A stretch of 43,423 nt of DNA from CAYTMY01 sp964618075 (lineage in GTDB: Bacteria; Bacillota; Clostridia; Eubacteriales; Anaerofustaceae). The DNA is taken from assembly GCA_964618075.1 (NCBI GenBank), contig CAZTZO010000012.1, forward strand, positions 1 through 43,423. The letters run 5' to 3'. Position 1 is the stretch's first letter; the number at the start of each line of letters is the position of its first letter. Both the position numbers and the translations under genes were made by a program. Shown here in pieces: positions 7,634 to 16,820 of this stretch. Below the pieces are notes generated by a model. The model was not told the DNA's origin, made no database searches, and saw nothing but the letters and a program-made list of their open reading frames with translations.

Positions 7634-7642
7634 TGTTATAAT
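7634..7642 (+). promoter_or_regulatory. extended -10 giving a leaderless addB transcript
   Basis: TG-T-TATAAT is a perfect extended -10. Its last T (7642) is at -7 relative to the addB ATG, so +1 is expected to be the A of the ATG at 7649. No ribosome-binding site lies between the terminator and the ATG. Confidence 0.6.
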
Positions 7643-7648
7643 CATTTT

Positions 7649-10600
7649 ATGCAAATAATAACAGGCGCCGCAGGAAGCGGTAAAACAAGTGAAATCTTTA
7701 ATAGAATATCGAAATTAGACGAAGACGAGTGCAGTATTCTCATCGTACCGGGACAATATACTTACCATACGGAAAGAAAGCTCCTTGAAGCACTTGGCGT
7801 GTCCGCGTGCTTCAAGCATCGAGTTTATTCAAATGAACGTCTTGCCTATATGATAGCTTCACAGACACCTCTAAAGCAAAAAAAAGTCCTTTCAAAGGAA
7901 GCAAAGGCTCTGCTCACACGATATGTAACCGACACGAGCGTTGAAGGACTTGGTTTGTACAGATCCTCGGCTTTGAAAAAAGGCTTTGCCGATGATATAA
8001 GCGTTCTGATAAGCGAATTATTGAGAAATTCGCTTGACCCAGAGGTTATGCTTACATCAGCCGAAAAATCACAAAGCGGTATGCTTTCAAAGAAGCTAAA
8101 GGACGTTGCCGTTTTATACAAGAAATATTTCGATACTCTAAGCGAACGCTTTATAGACCCTGACAACTTTTTATTGGAGGCAGCCGAATATATCCCCGAT
8201 TGTGAATTTATAAAGAATACGCACTTCTTTTTTGACAGCTTTTATACCCTGGATAAATCGGATACGGCTTTTATCGCCGCTCTGGACAAAGCATCAAAGG
8301 GAGTGACATTTGCCATAACCTACGAAGACGACCCATTTTATTCTCTTACCCAAGACACCTTGGAGCAACTAAAAGAAGCCTGCGAAAATACTAACGAAAT
8401 TCATCTTAAACCAAGAGAAGTCGACGGCGCCCTTTCCTATTTAAAATCACATTATATATCCCCCGCACCTTATATGAATAGCAAAACACTGAGCGCAAGG
8501 GACAACACAAACTCACAAATAATGCTATACGAAGCTCCCGATATGCGTGAGGAGGTAAGATTTGTCGCTTCCGAGATCGTTAAAATAGTCAGAGAAAACA
8601 ACATGAGCTACAAGGACATTGCCATTAGCTGTCCTCAAATAGAAACATATGCAGCATATATAGAGGATATCTTTTCGGATTATGATATTCCGTTTTTTAT
8701 AGACATACGCAGACAAATAGTTTACACCTCGCCGATACGCGCATTTATATTCCTGCTTGGTGCAGAAAAGGGTAGTATGCAGGACATAATAGCCTACGCA
8801 AAGTGCGGCTTTACAGATCTGTCGGACGAAGAATGTGAGATGATTGAAAACTACGTGATGGAATTCGGCATTAAGGGAGATGCATTCACAAAGGAATTTG
8901 TTTTAAACAACGAAGAAATCAGCTATGACCTTATTAAAATCAATGATATAAGACAAAGGCTTATATCGCCCGCACTTAACTTTGAAAAAGCTATAAAAGA
9001 TGCGCAAAATGTCGCCGAGTGGTGCAAAGGAGTGTACTCTTTTCTCTCGAATGAAGGATTTGAAGAACGAATACATCGTATGTGCGAGGATTTCATAAAA
9101 GAAGGCGACTATGAAAACGCAAATATTTATACGCAAATATATAACAAGCTGATAGAGTCGCTTGAGGTATTATATGAGCTTTTTGCAAACGATAAACCCG
9201 ATAATAAGCTTTTATACAGAATGATGAGCTACAGCCTGTCGGTATCGGACGTGGGCGTTATTCCTTCTGTACGCGATAAAGTAAGCATTGGAGACGTACT
9301 CAGAAGCCGCGCTGGTGACATTAAAGCATTCTTTATCATGGGGGCAACCGAAGGATTACTCACTGCAGAGCATTCCTCAGCTGCGATACTGACGGATAAA
9401 GATAAAAACGAGCTTGAAAAAATGGGTTTGAAAATTACCAACACCTCGCAATACAGAAAGAAGAAGGAGGACTTTTTACTATACACGCTTCTTTGCACGC
9501 CCAAGGAAAGGCTGTATGTATCCAGACATCTGTATAACACCGGAGACGATAGCATTCTATCTCAGGCGGAGCTTTTTGAAACTTTGATAGAAATGTTCGG
9601 AAGCATCTCGAATCCTAAGAAGCCCAATGAATTAAACTTAAGCGTAAAAAGCGCTTTTGATGCGATGTGTACGGATATGTCAGAAAGAAAGTATGACTCT
9701 TTGAGAGATAAGTCTTTCGATATATATTATGATTCTCTTATGAAATACTTTTCCAAAACACCTTCACTGAATAATTACTTGGACAGCGCAAATGCAGTGC
9801 TTAACGCCACAAACAAGGCATCTCTAAATGTACCCGAAGGTAAAAAAAGCGCTCTTACTATACCAAGCTCTGTAAGCAGACTCGAAAAATACGCGCAGTG
9901 TCCGTTCTCTTATTTTATGGAATATATTATTCGTCCCAAGCAGAGGGTAGTACACAAGGTGCGCTCTGCCGATACGGGAAGTGTGCTTCACAAGGTTGTG
10001 GAGGAGTTCTCACGTAAGCTAATAAACGGCGAAATAGATCAAAAGAACGCAGACAAAGCGACTATAACAAATTGCGTATGCGAAATATGCGAGCAGGTAA
10101 TAACGCGTTACCGTTCAGGAATATATAAGACATTATCCGAAAGCAACTATCTGAAAAGCAAGCTTATAACAACGGCAGTGAGTGCGTCACTTGAAATATA
10201 TCGCCAACTGACGCTATCCGATTTTCTGCTTGAAAAAACAGAAGCAATCTTTTCCGAAAAAGGCGAATATATGCCTATATATATAAAAAATGACGATGGC
10301 AGCGAAGTATTGCTTCGAGGAATTATCGACAGAGTGGATTCCTGCATGATTGAGGGGAAAAAATACATCAAAATTATAGACTATAAATCCGGAAGTACGG
10401 ATTTTGATGCAACAAAGGCATATTACGGGTTGAATATGCAGCTTCCCGTATATATTAGCGCGGCTCTTTCCGGCGATAAAGAAGCCATGCCGGCAGGTAT
10501 TTTTTATCTTCATTTAAAACAAAAGGAAGCAGACATAAAAAAGAATACTGATTTTTCAACTATTAAAAAAAGTGTCAGAGAAGCCTTTAAGCTTTCGGGA

Positions 10601-10981
10601 ATTACACTGAATAATCTCGAAGTAATAGAGGCTCTGGATAAAAATTGTCACAGCGAAAGCTTCATACAGGGCGTCAAAATAAAAAACGGCGCCATTGAGG
10701 AGAACAACGCTATCGTAAACACAAATATATTCCTATCACTTATAGAACATACGAGAGAAAATATCAAGAGGCTGTCTGATGAAATAATGAGCGGCAATAT
10801 ATCTATTCACCCGTATAAATACAAGGATAATTCACCGTGTAAAAGTGGGGACTGCAGATGTATGTATGAGCATATATGCAAATTTTCAACAAGCTTTAAG
10901 GATAATTCCTACAATATTATCCATTCTCCGGAGGGCAAAAACGCACTTAGCTCCTTTTTTAAAGGAGGTGATGAGAAATGA
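7649..10981 (+). CDS. addB: ATP-dependent helicase/nuclease subunit B
   Basis: This 1110-residue subunit of AddAB, the Firmicute counterpart of RecBCD, resects double-strand breaks for recombination and degrades foreign linear DNA. The N-terminus has Walker A 'GAAGSGKT' (6-13). The C-terminal RecB-family nuclease has 'GIIDRVD' (Asp894) and 'IIDYKSG' (Asp911, Lys913). The iron-sulfur staple uses Cys751 ('QCPFSYF') plus a C-terminal cluster. That cluster has Cys at 1064, 1069, 1071 and 1077 rather than the usual CxxC-x5-C, so it carries an insertion and an extra Cys. The ATG has no ribosome-binding site and coincides with the predicted transcript start. Its stop overlaps the addA start (ATGA). 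Confidence 0.95.
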   Translation: MQIITGAAGSGKTSEIFNRISKLDEDECSILIVPGQYTYHTERKLLEALGVSACFKHRVYSNERLAYMIASQTPLKQKKVLSKEAKALLTRYVTDTSVEGLGLYRSSALKKGFADDISVLISELLRNSLDPEVMLTSAEKSQSGMLSKKLKDVAVLYKKYFDTLSERFIDPDNFLLEAAEYIPDCEFIKNTHFFFDSFYTLDKSDTAFIAALDKASKGVTFAITYEDDPFYSLTQDTLEQLKEACENTNEIHLKPREVDGALSYLKSHYISPAPYMNSKTLSARDNTNSQIMLYEAPDMREEVRFVASEIVKIVRENNMSYKDIAISCPQIETYAAYIEDIFSDYDIPFFIDIRRQIVYTSPIRAFIFLLGAEKGSMQDIIAYAKCGFTDLSDEECEMIENYVMEFGIKGDAFTKEFVLNNEEISYDLIKINDIRQRLISPALNFEKAIKDAQNVAEWCKGVYSFLSNEGFEERIHRMCEDFIKEGDYENANIYTQIYNKLIESLEVLYELFANDKPDNKLLYRMMSYSLSVSDVGVIPSVRDKVSIGDVLRSRAGDIKAFFIMGATEGLLTAEHSSAAILTDKDKNELEKMGLKITNTSQYRKKKEDFLLYTLLCTPKERLYVSRHLYNTGDDSILSQAELFETLIEMFGSISNPKKPNELNLSVKSAFDAMCTDMSERKYDSLRDKSFDIYYDSLMKYFSKTPSLNNYLDSANAVLNATNKASLNVPEGKKSALTIPSSVSRLEKYAQCPFSYFMEYIIRPKQRVVHKVRSADTGSVLHKVVEEFSRKLINGEIDQKNADKATITNCVCEICEQVITRYRSGIYKTLSESNYLKSKLITTAVSASLEIYRQLTLSDFLLEKTEAIFSEKGEYMPIYIKNDDGSEVLLRGIIDRVDSCMIEGKKYIKIIDYKSGSTDFDATKAYYGLNMQLPVYISAALSGDKEAMPAGIFYLHLKQKEADIKKNTDFSTIKKSVREAFKLSGITLNNLEVIEALDKNCHSESFIQGVKIKNGAIEENNAIVNTNIFLSLIEHTRENIKRLSDEIMSGNISIHPYKYKDNSPCKSGDCRCMYEHICKFSTSFKDNSYNIIHSPEGKNALSSFFKGGDEK

Positions 10982-13900
10982 GCAAAATGGAATTTACGCA
11001 GGCTCAAAAACAAGCGATACTCTCAAAAGAAAAAAACATCTTGGTAAGCGCAGGAGCGGGAAGTGGAAAAACGGCAGTGCTTACGGAAAGAATAGTCAGC
11101 TTGTTTGCCAAAGGCGAATGCGACGCTGATGAGATAGCGGTTATAACCTTTACAAATGCGGCAGCTGCGGAAATGAAACAACGCATACGCAAAAAAACGC
11201 TTGAATATATAAAAACCAACGAGCCTACGACTGATTGCGGTATTTTGCTCGATACAAAAGCACGTGAAAACCTCAAAAGACAACGCTCTCTTATTGAAAG
11301 CTCACGCATATGCACCATACACGCTCTGTGTATGAATATTATCAAAAACAATTATTTTGCTTCAATGTGCGATCCTGCGGTGCGTACCATAAGTGAAGCG
11401 CAAAAGGAAATGTTTTTTAAACGCGCATTGGACGAAACATTCGAAGAAGCGTATATTCAAGAGGATTCGCAGTTTTATGATTTTTGTGATGCATACGGCA
11501 AGATTAACGACGATAGCGCTATAAAGGAGCTTGTTAAAAATTTATATACAGCTTCACGCACATGCACGCACCCGAATGATTTTCTTAATGACAGCATAGA
11601 AAACTACTCCGTATCCTCTATCGAAGAATTCGAGTCAAGTCAAATCGTTAGTACGGCAAAAGGAATTATAATTGCCGGAATAGAAAAAATGCTGGCACTT
11701 CTTAATAAGGCAAAGGAATACGCCGATGTTTATGATAAAACAAAGGAGAACAGTATTTACCTCGACGACGAGATATCCGCTTTAGGTGCGTATTTGCTAA
11801 ATTCAACAAATACATTTCGCGACGCTCTTGAGGCTCTCGGATCGCTGAAGATGGGCGTCTACAGAAAGAAAACCGATTTTCATCACGGCGATGAACTTAG
11901 AGCATATATCATGCAGGCAAAAGCCATTCTCGGTAGTCCGTCTTCTCAAGGGCTGAAAAATACCTTCGCCTTCACATATTTACAGTACTACAGACATACA
12001 GTATTGACATCATCTTACATTAAAACAGCCGTTCTTCTTACCCAAGAGGTAGCAAGACGTTACAGTGAGCTGAAGGAAAAACATTTTTATATAGATTTTT
12101 CCGATATGGAATATATATGCTACGATATACTCTCAAACGAGTCGGCTCTCAAGGAGGTTCAAGGCGAGTTTAAATTTGTTTTTGTAGATGAATACCAGGA
12201 CGTCAGCAGCTTGCAGGAGGAAATCATAACAAAAATAGCCGTAAATAACCTGTTTAGCGTAGGCGATATAAAACAGAGCATTTACGGCTTCAGACAAGCG
12301 GCGCCGCAGTTGTTTTTATCGAGAGCGCAGCTGTACACAAACCATCCCGAATGCGGCGAAATGATATATATGAATGAGAATTTTCGTTCTCAAAAGAAAA
12401 TAATCGACTCTGTAAACTCTGTCTTTTCGAAAATAATGACTTCCAATAATACGGATATTGATTACGAAGCGACCGAAAAACTCATTTCCAAAAGCTCCTT
12501 AGGCAATATTGAAGGACTGCCGACGCTTTATGTGCTTAATGGCGAAAATTCTAAAAATGATGATAGCTTGAACGTCAACACCTCCTTTGTGGCTCGTCTT
12601 GTACAAAGGCTGTTAAACGAAACTATATATGACGAAGCTACAGGTGAAAAACGCCTTATTACACCCGATGACATAGCAGTGATATCACGCAATATGAACA
12701 GGGTTCGAGATGATTATGAAAACGCTATTAAATCTCTGGGTATACCGGTAGCCTCCGGCGAAAAGACCTCCTTTTACGACTTAAGCGAAATATCGCTTGT
12801 AACCGACCTCATATGCGTCGTCGACAACGCGAAAAACGATATACCGCTTTTATCTGTCATGCGCTCTTTTATATACGCCTTCAGCGAAAATGAGCTTATG
12901 GAAATAAGAAATTTCGCAAACGAAAAACTTTTTTTCAACGAGTGTGTATTTGAATATGCTCAAAATGGAGACAATGATGCACTCCAAGGGAAGATCAACG
13001 CTATGCTTTCACAGATATATGATTTCAGAAAATATGCGCTGAATCACCCGATAGACGCTTTGTTAAGATATATTTATAATTCCACCTCCCTTTTTTCACG
13101 CTTCGGAGCCTTGGCTGACGGAAAGATAAGACAACAAAACTTGCTGCATTTAAAAGACGTTGCATGTCAATATGAATCGGGAACATTAAAGGGATTATAT
13201 AATTTTATTCTCTACATTCAACAAGCCCGCTTGTCCAAGAATATCAGACAAAGCGCTTATATCTCACAGGGTGTCAATCTCATTACGGTACATAAAAGTA
13301 AGGGTTTGGAATTTGCTGTAGTTATAATTACGGATTGCGAAAAAAAGTTTTCTTCGAAGGATACGCAAAACGATGTCCTGTGTGAACCGACAGTCGGCTT
13401 CACTCTCAGGTACAGAGAAAAAAACGGCTTGTACAAGTGCGACACTCTCGGACGCTCCGTTGCCAAGGTACTCATTAATCAACAGCGTTACAACGAGGAA
13501 ATGAGGATACTTTACGTCGCTGCGACAAGAGCCAAGCAGAAGCTTTATTTCGTCGGCGAATCATCAAAAGTTTGTCTGGAGGATTTCTCCGATTGCATTG
13601 AGGGTAAAAAACAGGAAAGCAGCTTTATGGATATGCTCATACGCGCTGTTTATCCACCTGAGGGCTTCACAAACGTCGTTTTCACAGATGAAAACAAAGA
13701 GTTCGGAGATAAAGATGGAAAAGCAAATCATATACTCGAATTACCGATAACAGAAACGAGTGATGATGAAAAACACGACTATTATAAAGATATTGCCGAC
13801 GCGCTTTCTTATTCATACCCGAACAAACAGCTTGTTTTACTTCCGACAAAGCTAAGCGTATCGGCTATAAAACAGACATTTGGAGATGATGAGACTCTCG

Positions 13901-14487
13901 AATACGCATCACGAACACTTGCCATGACAACATCTCCTTTATTTATGCAAAACTCTGATATGAACGACGCATTATTGCGAGGAACCTTCACTCATGCCCT
14001 GCTCGAAAAAACGGACAAAAAAACAGCCCGCGAGGATATTAACAAAGCCCTTATTAAGGCAAAGGACGAGCTATTGCACTTATATATAGGAACAGAAGAA
14101 AAAGCGTATCTTGCGGATATGACTGCTGCTGAAAACTTCCTATTATCCCATATCGGACAAAAGTTTTTGAACTCCGACAAGGACTACCGAGAGCTGCAAT
14201 TCATTATGAATAAAAAGGCTTCGGATATAAATGATATTTTTAAGGATACAAACGAAACCGTATTGATACAGGGGGTTATGGATCTTGTATTTACAATAGG
14301 TGAAAAGCTTTATCTTGTGGATTACAAAACGGATAAAATATACAACGAAGAATATAAAAATAAGCTCATTGAAAAGTATTCGCATCAGATCAGTCTATAT
14401 AACGAAGCCTTAAAGGGTATATTCGGTAAATATGCCGATGAGGCATATATATGCTTTATAACACAAAACAGTTATGTTAAAATTTAA
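10978..14487 (+). CDS. addA: ATP-dependent helicase/nuclease subunit A
   Basis: This 1169-residue UvrD-type helicase-nuclease is the partner of AddB. Helicase motifs include Walker A 'AGAGSGKT' (25-32), 'ITFTNAAAAEM' (motif Ia), 'VDEYQDV' (Walker B, Asp404-Glu405), 'VGDIKQSIYGFR' (motif III), 'ITVHKSKGLEF' (motif V) and 'ILYVAATRAK' (motif VI). The C-terminal nuclease has 'GVMDLVF' (Asp1102) and 'LVDYKTDK' (Asp1115, Lys1117). A near-perfect ribosome-binding site, AAAGGAGGTGATG, lies in the end of addB, so unlike addB this subunit has a very strong conventional start and ATGA coupling. Length is normal for the family. Confidence 0.96.
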   Translation: MSKMEFTQAQKQAILSKEKNILVSAGAGSGKTAVLTERIVSLFAKGECDADEIAVITFTNAAAAEMKQRIRKKTLEYIKTNEPTTDCGILLDTKARENLKRQRSLIESSRICTIHALCMNIIKNNYFASMCDPAVRTISEAQKEMFFKRALDETFEEAYIQEDSQFYDFCDAYGKINDDSAIKELVKNLYTASRTCTHPNDFLNDSIENYSVSSIEEFESSQIVSTAKGIIIAGIEKMLALLNKAKEYADVYDKTKENSIYLDDEISALGAYLLNSTNTFRDALEALGSLKMGVYRKKTDFHHGDELRAYIMQAKAILGSPSSQGLKNTFAFTYLQYYRHTVLTSSYIKTAVLLTQEVARRYSELKEKHFYIDFSDMEYICYDILSNESALKEVQGEFKFVFVDEYQDVSSLQEEIITKIAVNNLFSVGDIKQSIYGFRQAAPQLFLSRAQLYTNHPECGEMIYMNENFRSQKKIIDSVNSVFSKIMTSNNTDIDYEATEKLISKSSLGNIEGLPTLYVLNGENSKNDDSLNVNTSFVARLVQRLLNETIYDEATGEKRLITPDDIAVISRNMNRVRDDYENAIKSLGIPVASGEKTSFYDLSEISLVTDLICVVDNAKNDIPLLSVMRSFIYAFSENELMEIRNFANEKLFFNECVFEYAQNGDNDALQGKINAMLSQIYDFRKYALNHPIDALLRYIYNSTSLFSRFGALADGKIRQQNLLHLKDVACQYESGTLKGLYNFILYIQQARLSKNIRQSAYISQGVNLITVHKSKGLEFAVVIITDCEKKFSSKDTQNDVLCEPTVGFTLRYREKNGLYKCDTLGRSVAKVLINQQRYNEEMRILYVAATRAKQKLYFVGESSKVCLEDFSDCIEGKKQESSFMDMLIRAVYPPEGFTNVVFTDENKEFGDKDGKANHILELPITETSDDEKHDYYKDIADALSYSYPNKQLVLLPTKLSVSAIKQTFGDDETLEYASRTLAMTTSPLFMQNSDMNDALLRGTFTHALLEKTDKKTAREDINKALIKAKDELLHLYIGTEEKAYLADMTAAENFLLSHIGQKFLNSDKDYRELQFIMNKKASDINDIFKDTNETVLIQGVMDLVFTIGEKLYLVDYKTDKIYNEEYKNKLIEKYSHQISLYNEALKGIFGKYADEAYICFITQNSYVKI

Positions 14488-14513
14488 TACGCCGAATCAA
14501 GGAGCATAAGATT

Positions 14514-15029
14514 ATGAAAAAAAATAATGGCGTCAGCTTTGCAGGTATACTATTTACAGTTTTCGGTATCGTTTTTTTAGCCGCAAGTGCATATCTTGCG
14601 TACAGAATGTTTTTTAAGGGCGCAAATATGGCTCTGAACATAACATTTTTTGTATTCGCATTTATGGGAATTGTATATCTTTTTATAGGCAGATTCATCA
14701 CCCGGTCTGTTGTTGATTCACCTAATAGATTAATGTCTATAGCACAGCCTGTTAAGGGGACTATATGCGAATTGTGTATAGACGAAAAAGCTATGGGTAG
14801 ATCGCCGAAATATATCGTATGTACGGCATTTTCAGACGGTGAAGAGCGTTATTATGAAAGCTATGGCTTTTATAACGAACCACCTGAAAATTTAACAGGT
14901 AAAACCGTCAGCATATACATTGATCCTAAAAATAAAAAACGCTACTATGTTGATCTGTCGGAAATTCTTGAAGAAACGCATGAAAAAGAGGGAGATTCCT
15001 CTTCTTCCTTTGATGACAACAACAGATAA
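14514..15029 (+). CDS. two-helix membrane protein with a C-terminal soluble domain
   Basis: A 171-residue protein with membrane helices at ~8-30 and ~40-62, then a soluble region with 'KGTICELCIDEKAMGRSPKYIVCTAFSDGEERYYES' -type strands and 'LTGKTVSIYIDPKNKKRYYVDL'. The strand pattern (variable-in/out plus 'V.IYIDP.N...Y.VD') resembles DUF3592-like membrane proteins, but I cannot confirm a family. AAGGAG lies 9 bases before the ATG. It starts 27 bases after addA and may be read from the addBA transcript. The tail is Ser- and Asp-rich. Confidence 0.6.
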   Translation: MKKNNGVSFAGILFTVFGIVFLAASAYLAYRMFFKGANMALNITFFVFAFMGIVYLFIGRFITRSVVDSPNRLMSIAQPVKGTICELCIDEKAMGRSPKYIVCTAFSDGEERYYESYGFYNEPPENLTGKTVSIYIDPKNKKRYYVDLSEILEETHEKEGDSSSSFDDNNR

Positions 15030-15044
15030 AATTAATATTAGCGC

Positions 15045-15106
15045 GCAATTAAAAATAGCCTTTAATGAAGTATTAATTGCCTAAACAGACTATTTAAAAG
15101 TATAAT
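15045..15106 (+). promoter_or_regulatory. promoter of the 106-residue gene, with an inverted repeat over the -35
   Basis: TTGCCT (15077-15082), an 18-base spacer and TATAAT (15101-15106) form a good promoter. GCAATTAA (15045-15052) and TTAATTGC (15073-15080) form an 8-bp inverted repeat whose right arm overlaps the -35, so it could be an operator. Confidence 0.5.
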
Positions 15107-15134
15107 CTTTATAGTAAATTAAGGAGAAAAGCGT

Positions 15135-15455
15135 ATGGTAACCATTATAATACTTGCTTTGGCACTGTTCGTACTTTTGGGTTTCGCAGGCACAGGGAAA
15201 AACCGTTATGATAACAGTCATGAGAAGCGAACGCCGAGGGGCAGTATGAGAATGCCGAAAGGACATGATATCAAGCGCCGCTCTCCCATAAGCGATTTGC
15301 CGTCACAGCAACGGAAACCTGACGTTAAAAAGCATAGTTCTAACGCATCTCACAACATAAATAAAAATTCTTCGAGTAAAAATAACAACGTATCCTCCCC
15401 TAAAAGCAGCTTTGGCGGAGGGAAAAGCCGCGGTGGCGGCGCAGGAAGACAATAA
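15135..15455 (+). CDS. small membrane-anchored basic protein with a Gly-rich tail
   Basis: A 106-residue protein with one N-terminal membrane helix ('IIILALALFVLLGFAG', ~3-19) and then a basic, disordered region rich in Lys, Ser and Asn. It ends in 'SFGGGKSRGGGAGRQ'. That tail resembles the Gly-rich ends of TPM-domain membrane proteins, but no TPM domain is present. AAGGAG precedes the ATG at good spacing, and a clear promoter and terminator flank the gene, so it is very likely expressed. Function unknown. Confidence 0.6.
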   Translation: MVTIIILALALFVLLGFAGTGKNRYDNSHEKRTPRGSMRMPKGHDIKRRSPISDLPSQQRKPDVKKHSSNASHNINKNSSSKNNNVSSPKSSFGGGKSRGGGAGRQ

Positions 15456-15481
15456 TCTTACTTAACCAATATAAAAAGCTT

Positions 15482-15535
15482 GAAAACAAAACAAAGATGC
15501 AAATCAAATATGATCTGCATCTTTGTTTTGTTTTC
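15482..15535. terminator. 20-bp terminator between convergent small genes
   Basis: Arms 15482-15501 and 15516-15535 are perfectly complementary over 20 bases, with a 14-base loop. It reaches the stop codon of the leftward 64-residue gene, so it can end transcription from both sides. Confidence 0.8.
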
Positions 15536-15728
15536 AGTCAATACCCATTGAATCGGCTATTTTCTCAGCCGCGTCTGATATGGAATCCACGGCGTTTCCT
15601 ATTGCTTTTCCCACTGTTTTTTTAAAGTGCATCATTGCTCTCGCATCCTTTTTTGCCACCATACACCCGAAAGCGCCGAGAACGGCACCTATTGCCACAC
15701 CGATAGCCAACTTACTCATATCGCACAT
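15534..15728 (-). CDS. 64-residue glycine-rich membrane protein (YtxH-like in form)
   Basis: The protein has one glycine-zipper-like helix ('LAIGVAIGAVLGAFGCMVA', ~6-24) and then an amphipathic C-terminal helix ('KTVGKAIGNAVDSISDAAEKIADSM'-type, ~37-62). This layout is that of small YtxH/DUF883-type stress-related membrane proteins, but similarity is only in form. AGGAGG lies 6 bases before the ATG at 15728, which fixes the start. It has its own terminator and is probably a single-gene unit. Confidence 0.65.
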   Translation of the reverse strand: MCDMSKLAIGVAIGAVLGAFGCMVAKKDARAMMHFKKTVGKAIGNAVDSISDAAEKIADSMGID

Positions 15729-15873
15729 AGTAAACCTCCTTTATCTTAAATTTAGCTTACCCGTAAATATGAGTATTATTACACCGCTCCTAAAAAAACA
15801 TCTTTGTTTGATATGGAAAAGTATTTAAAACAAACTTAAAAAAGAAGTCGTATAATAATTATTGTTTAAATAA

Positions 15874-16818
15874 TTAAATTCTACCTACTATACAATACCA
15901 GTTCGCTATATGCTCCACGCTTATTATGTCTAGATTGTTTTGTTTAAAGGAATCCTTTACTTCCTCAACACGCTCTCCTATGATGCCGGAAGTTATAAAT
16001 ATACCGCCCTTAACGAGCACTTTTTTTATTTGCTGCGCCAATAGGCATATACTCCCTGCAAAAATATTAGCTACGATAACGTCCGCTTTTACGTCTGTGT
16101 TCTCTAAAAGGTCTCCTGCATACACCGTTATCACATCATCAACACCGTTGATGAGTGCGCATTCAGACGCAGCGGACACGGCGTTTGCGTCAATATCAAC
16201 AGCTAGTACATGCCTTGCTCCAAGCTTTGCCGCAGCAACAGACAGTATACCGCTGCCGCAACCGACGTCAACAAGCTCTTTTGCTTTTGGGGCATAACAC
16301 TCCAGCGCCATAAGACAAAGACGGGTCGTTTCGTGCAGCCCTGAACCGAAGCTGGAGCCTGGGTTGACAAGCACTTCAATACGCATTTCGGGACATTTGC
16401 TTTCGTCCCATACAGGCTTGATATAAAGCTTTTCACCGACTGCAAATGCCTTAAAAAACTCTTTCCAATTATACTGCCAATCCTCATCGGCTATTAGCTG
16501 AGAGTTTATTTCTGTTTTGCCGAACAGCTCGTTTTCTTCATTTTTAAGGCTGTTTATTTTTAGTATTACATTCTTTAATAATGTATTTCCCTCTTCGTCG
16601 TCGGAAACATAGAATTTTATATTCGCACAGGCTCCTTTAAGCTCACCCTGCAAATTCTCATCAAGCATATCCCATGAATCTCTAGATTCTTCAAGAAAAG
16701 CCTTCAATTCTTCAGGATCCTCCACAACAAATGAAGATATACCCGACTGCATAAGTACGGCACTTAACGCTTCAAGCGCTTCTTTTTTTGTGTAAACCGT
16801 AATTTCTTTCCAATCCAT
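15874..16818 (-). CDS. prmA: ribosomal protein L11 methyltransferase
   Basis: A 314-residue SAM-dependent enzyme that methylates lysines and the N-terminus of L11. The N-terminal substrate-recognition domain begins 'MDWKEITVYTKKEALEALS'. The catalytic domain has 'GSSFGSGLHETTRLCLMAL' (usually GMAFGTGTHETT), the SAM motif 'VDVGCGSGILS' (Asp184-Gly190) and 'VIVANIFAG' (NPPY-like position). It is the last gene of a leftward operon, two bases after the GDPD gene. It usually sits beside rsmE or dnaJ, so this context is different. The changed FGSGL loop is a mild variant. Confidence 0.93.
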   Translation of the reverse strand: MDWKEITVYTKKEALEALSAVLMQSGISSFVVEDPEELKAFLEESRDSWDMLDENLQGELKGACANIKFYVSDDEEGNTLLKNVILKINSLKNEENELFGKTEINSQLIADEDWQYNWKEFFKAFAVGEKLYIKPVWDESKCPEMRIEVLVNPGSSFGSGLHETTRLCLMALECYAPKAKELVDVGCGSGILSVAAAKLGARHVLAVDIDANAVSAASECALINGVDDVITVYAGDLLENTDVKADVIVANIFAGSICLLAQQIKKVLVKGGIFITSGIIGERVEEVKDSFKQNNLDIISVEHIANWYCIVGRI

Positions 16819-16820
16819 TA

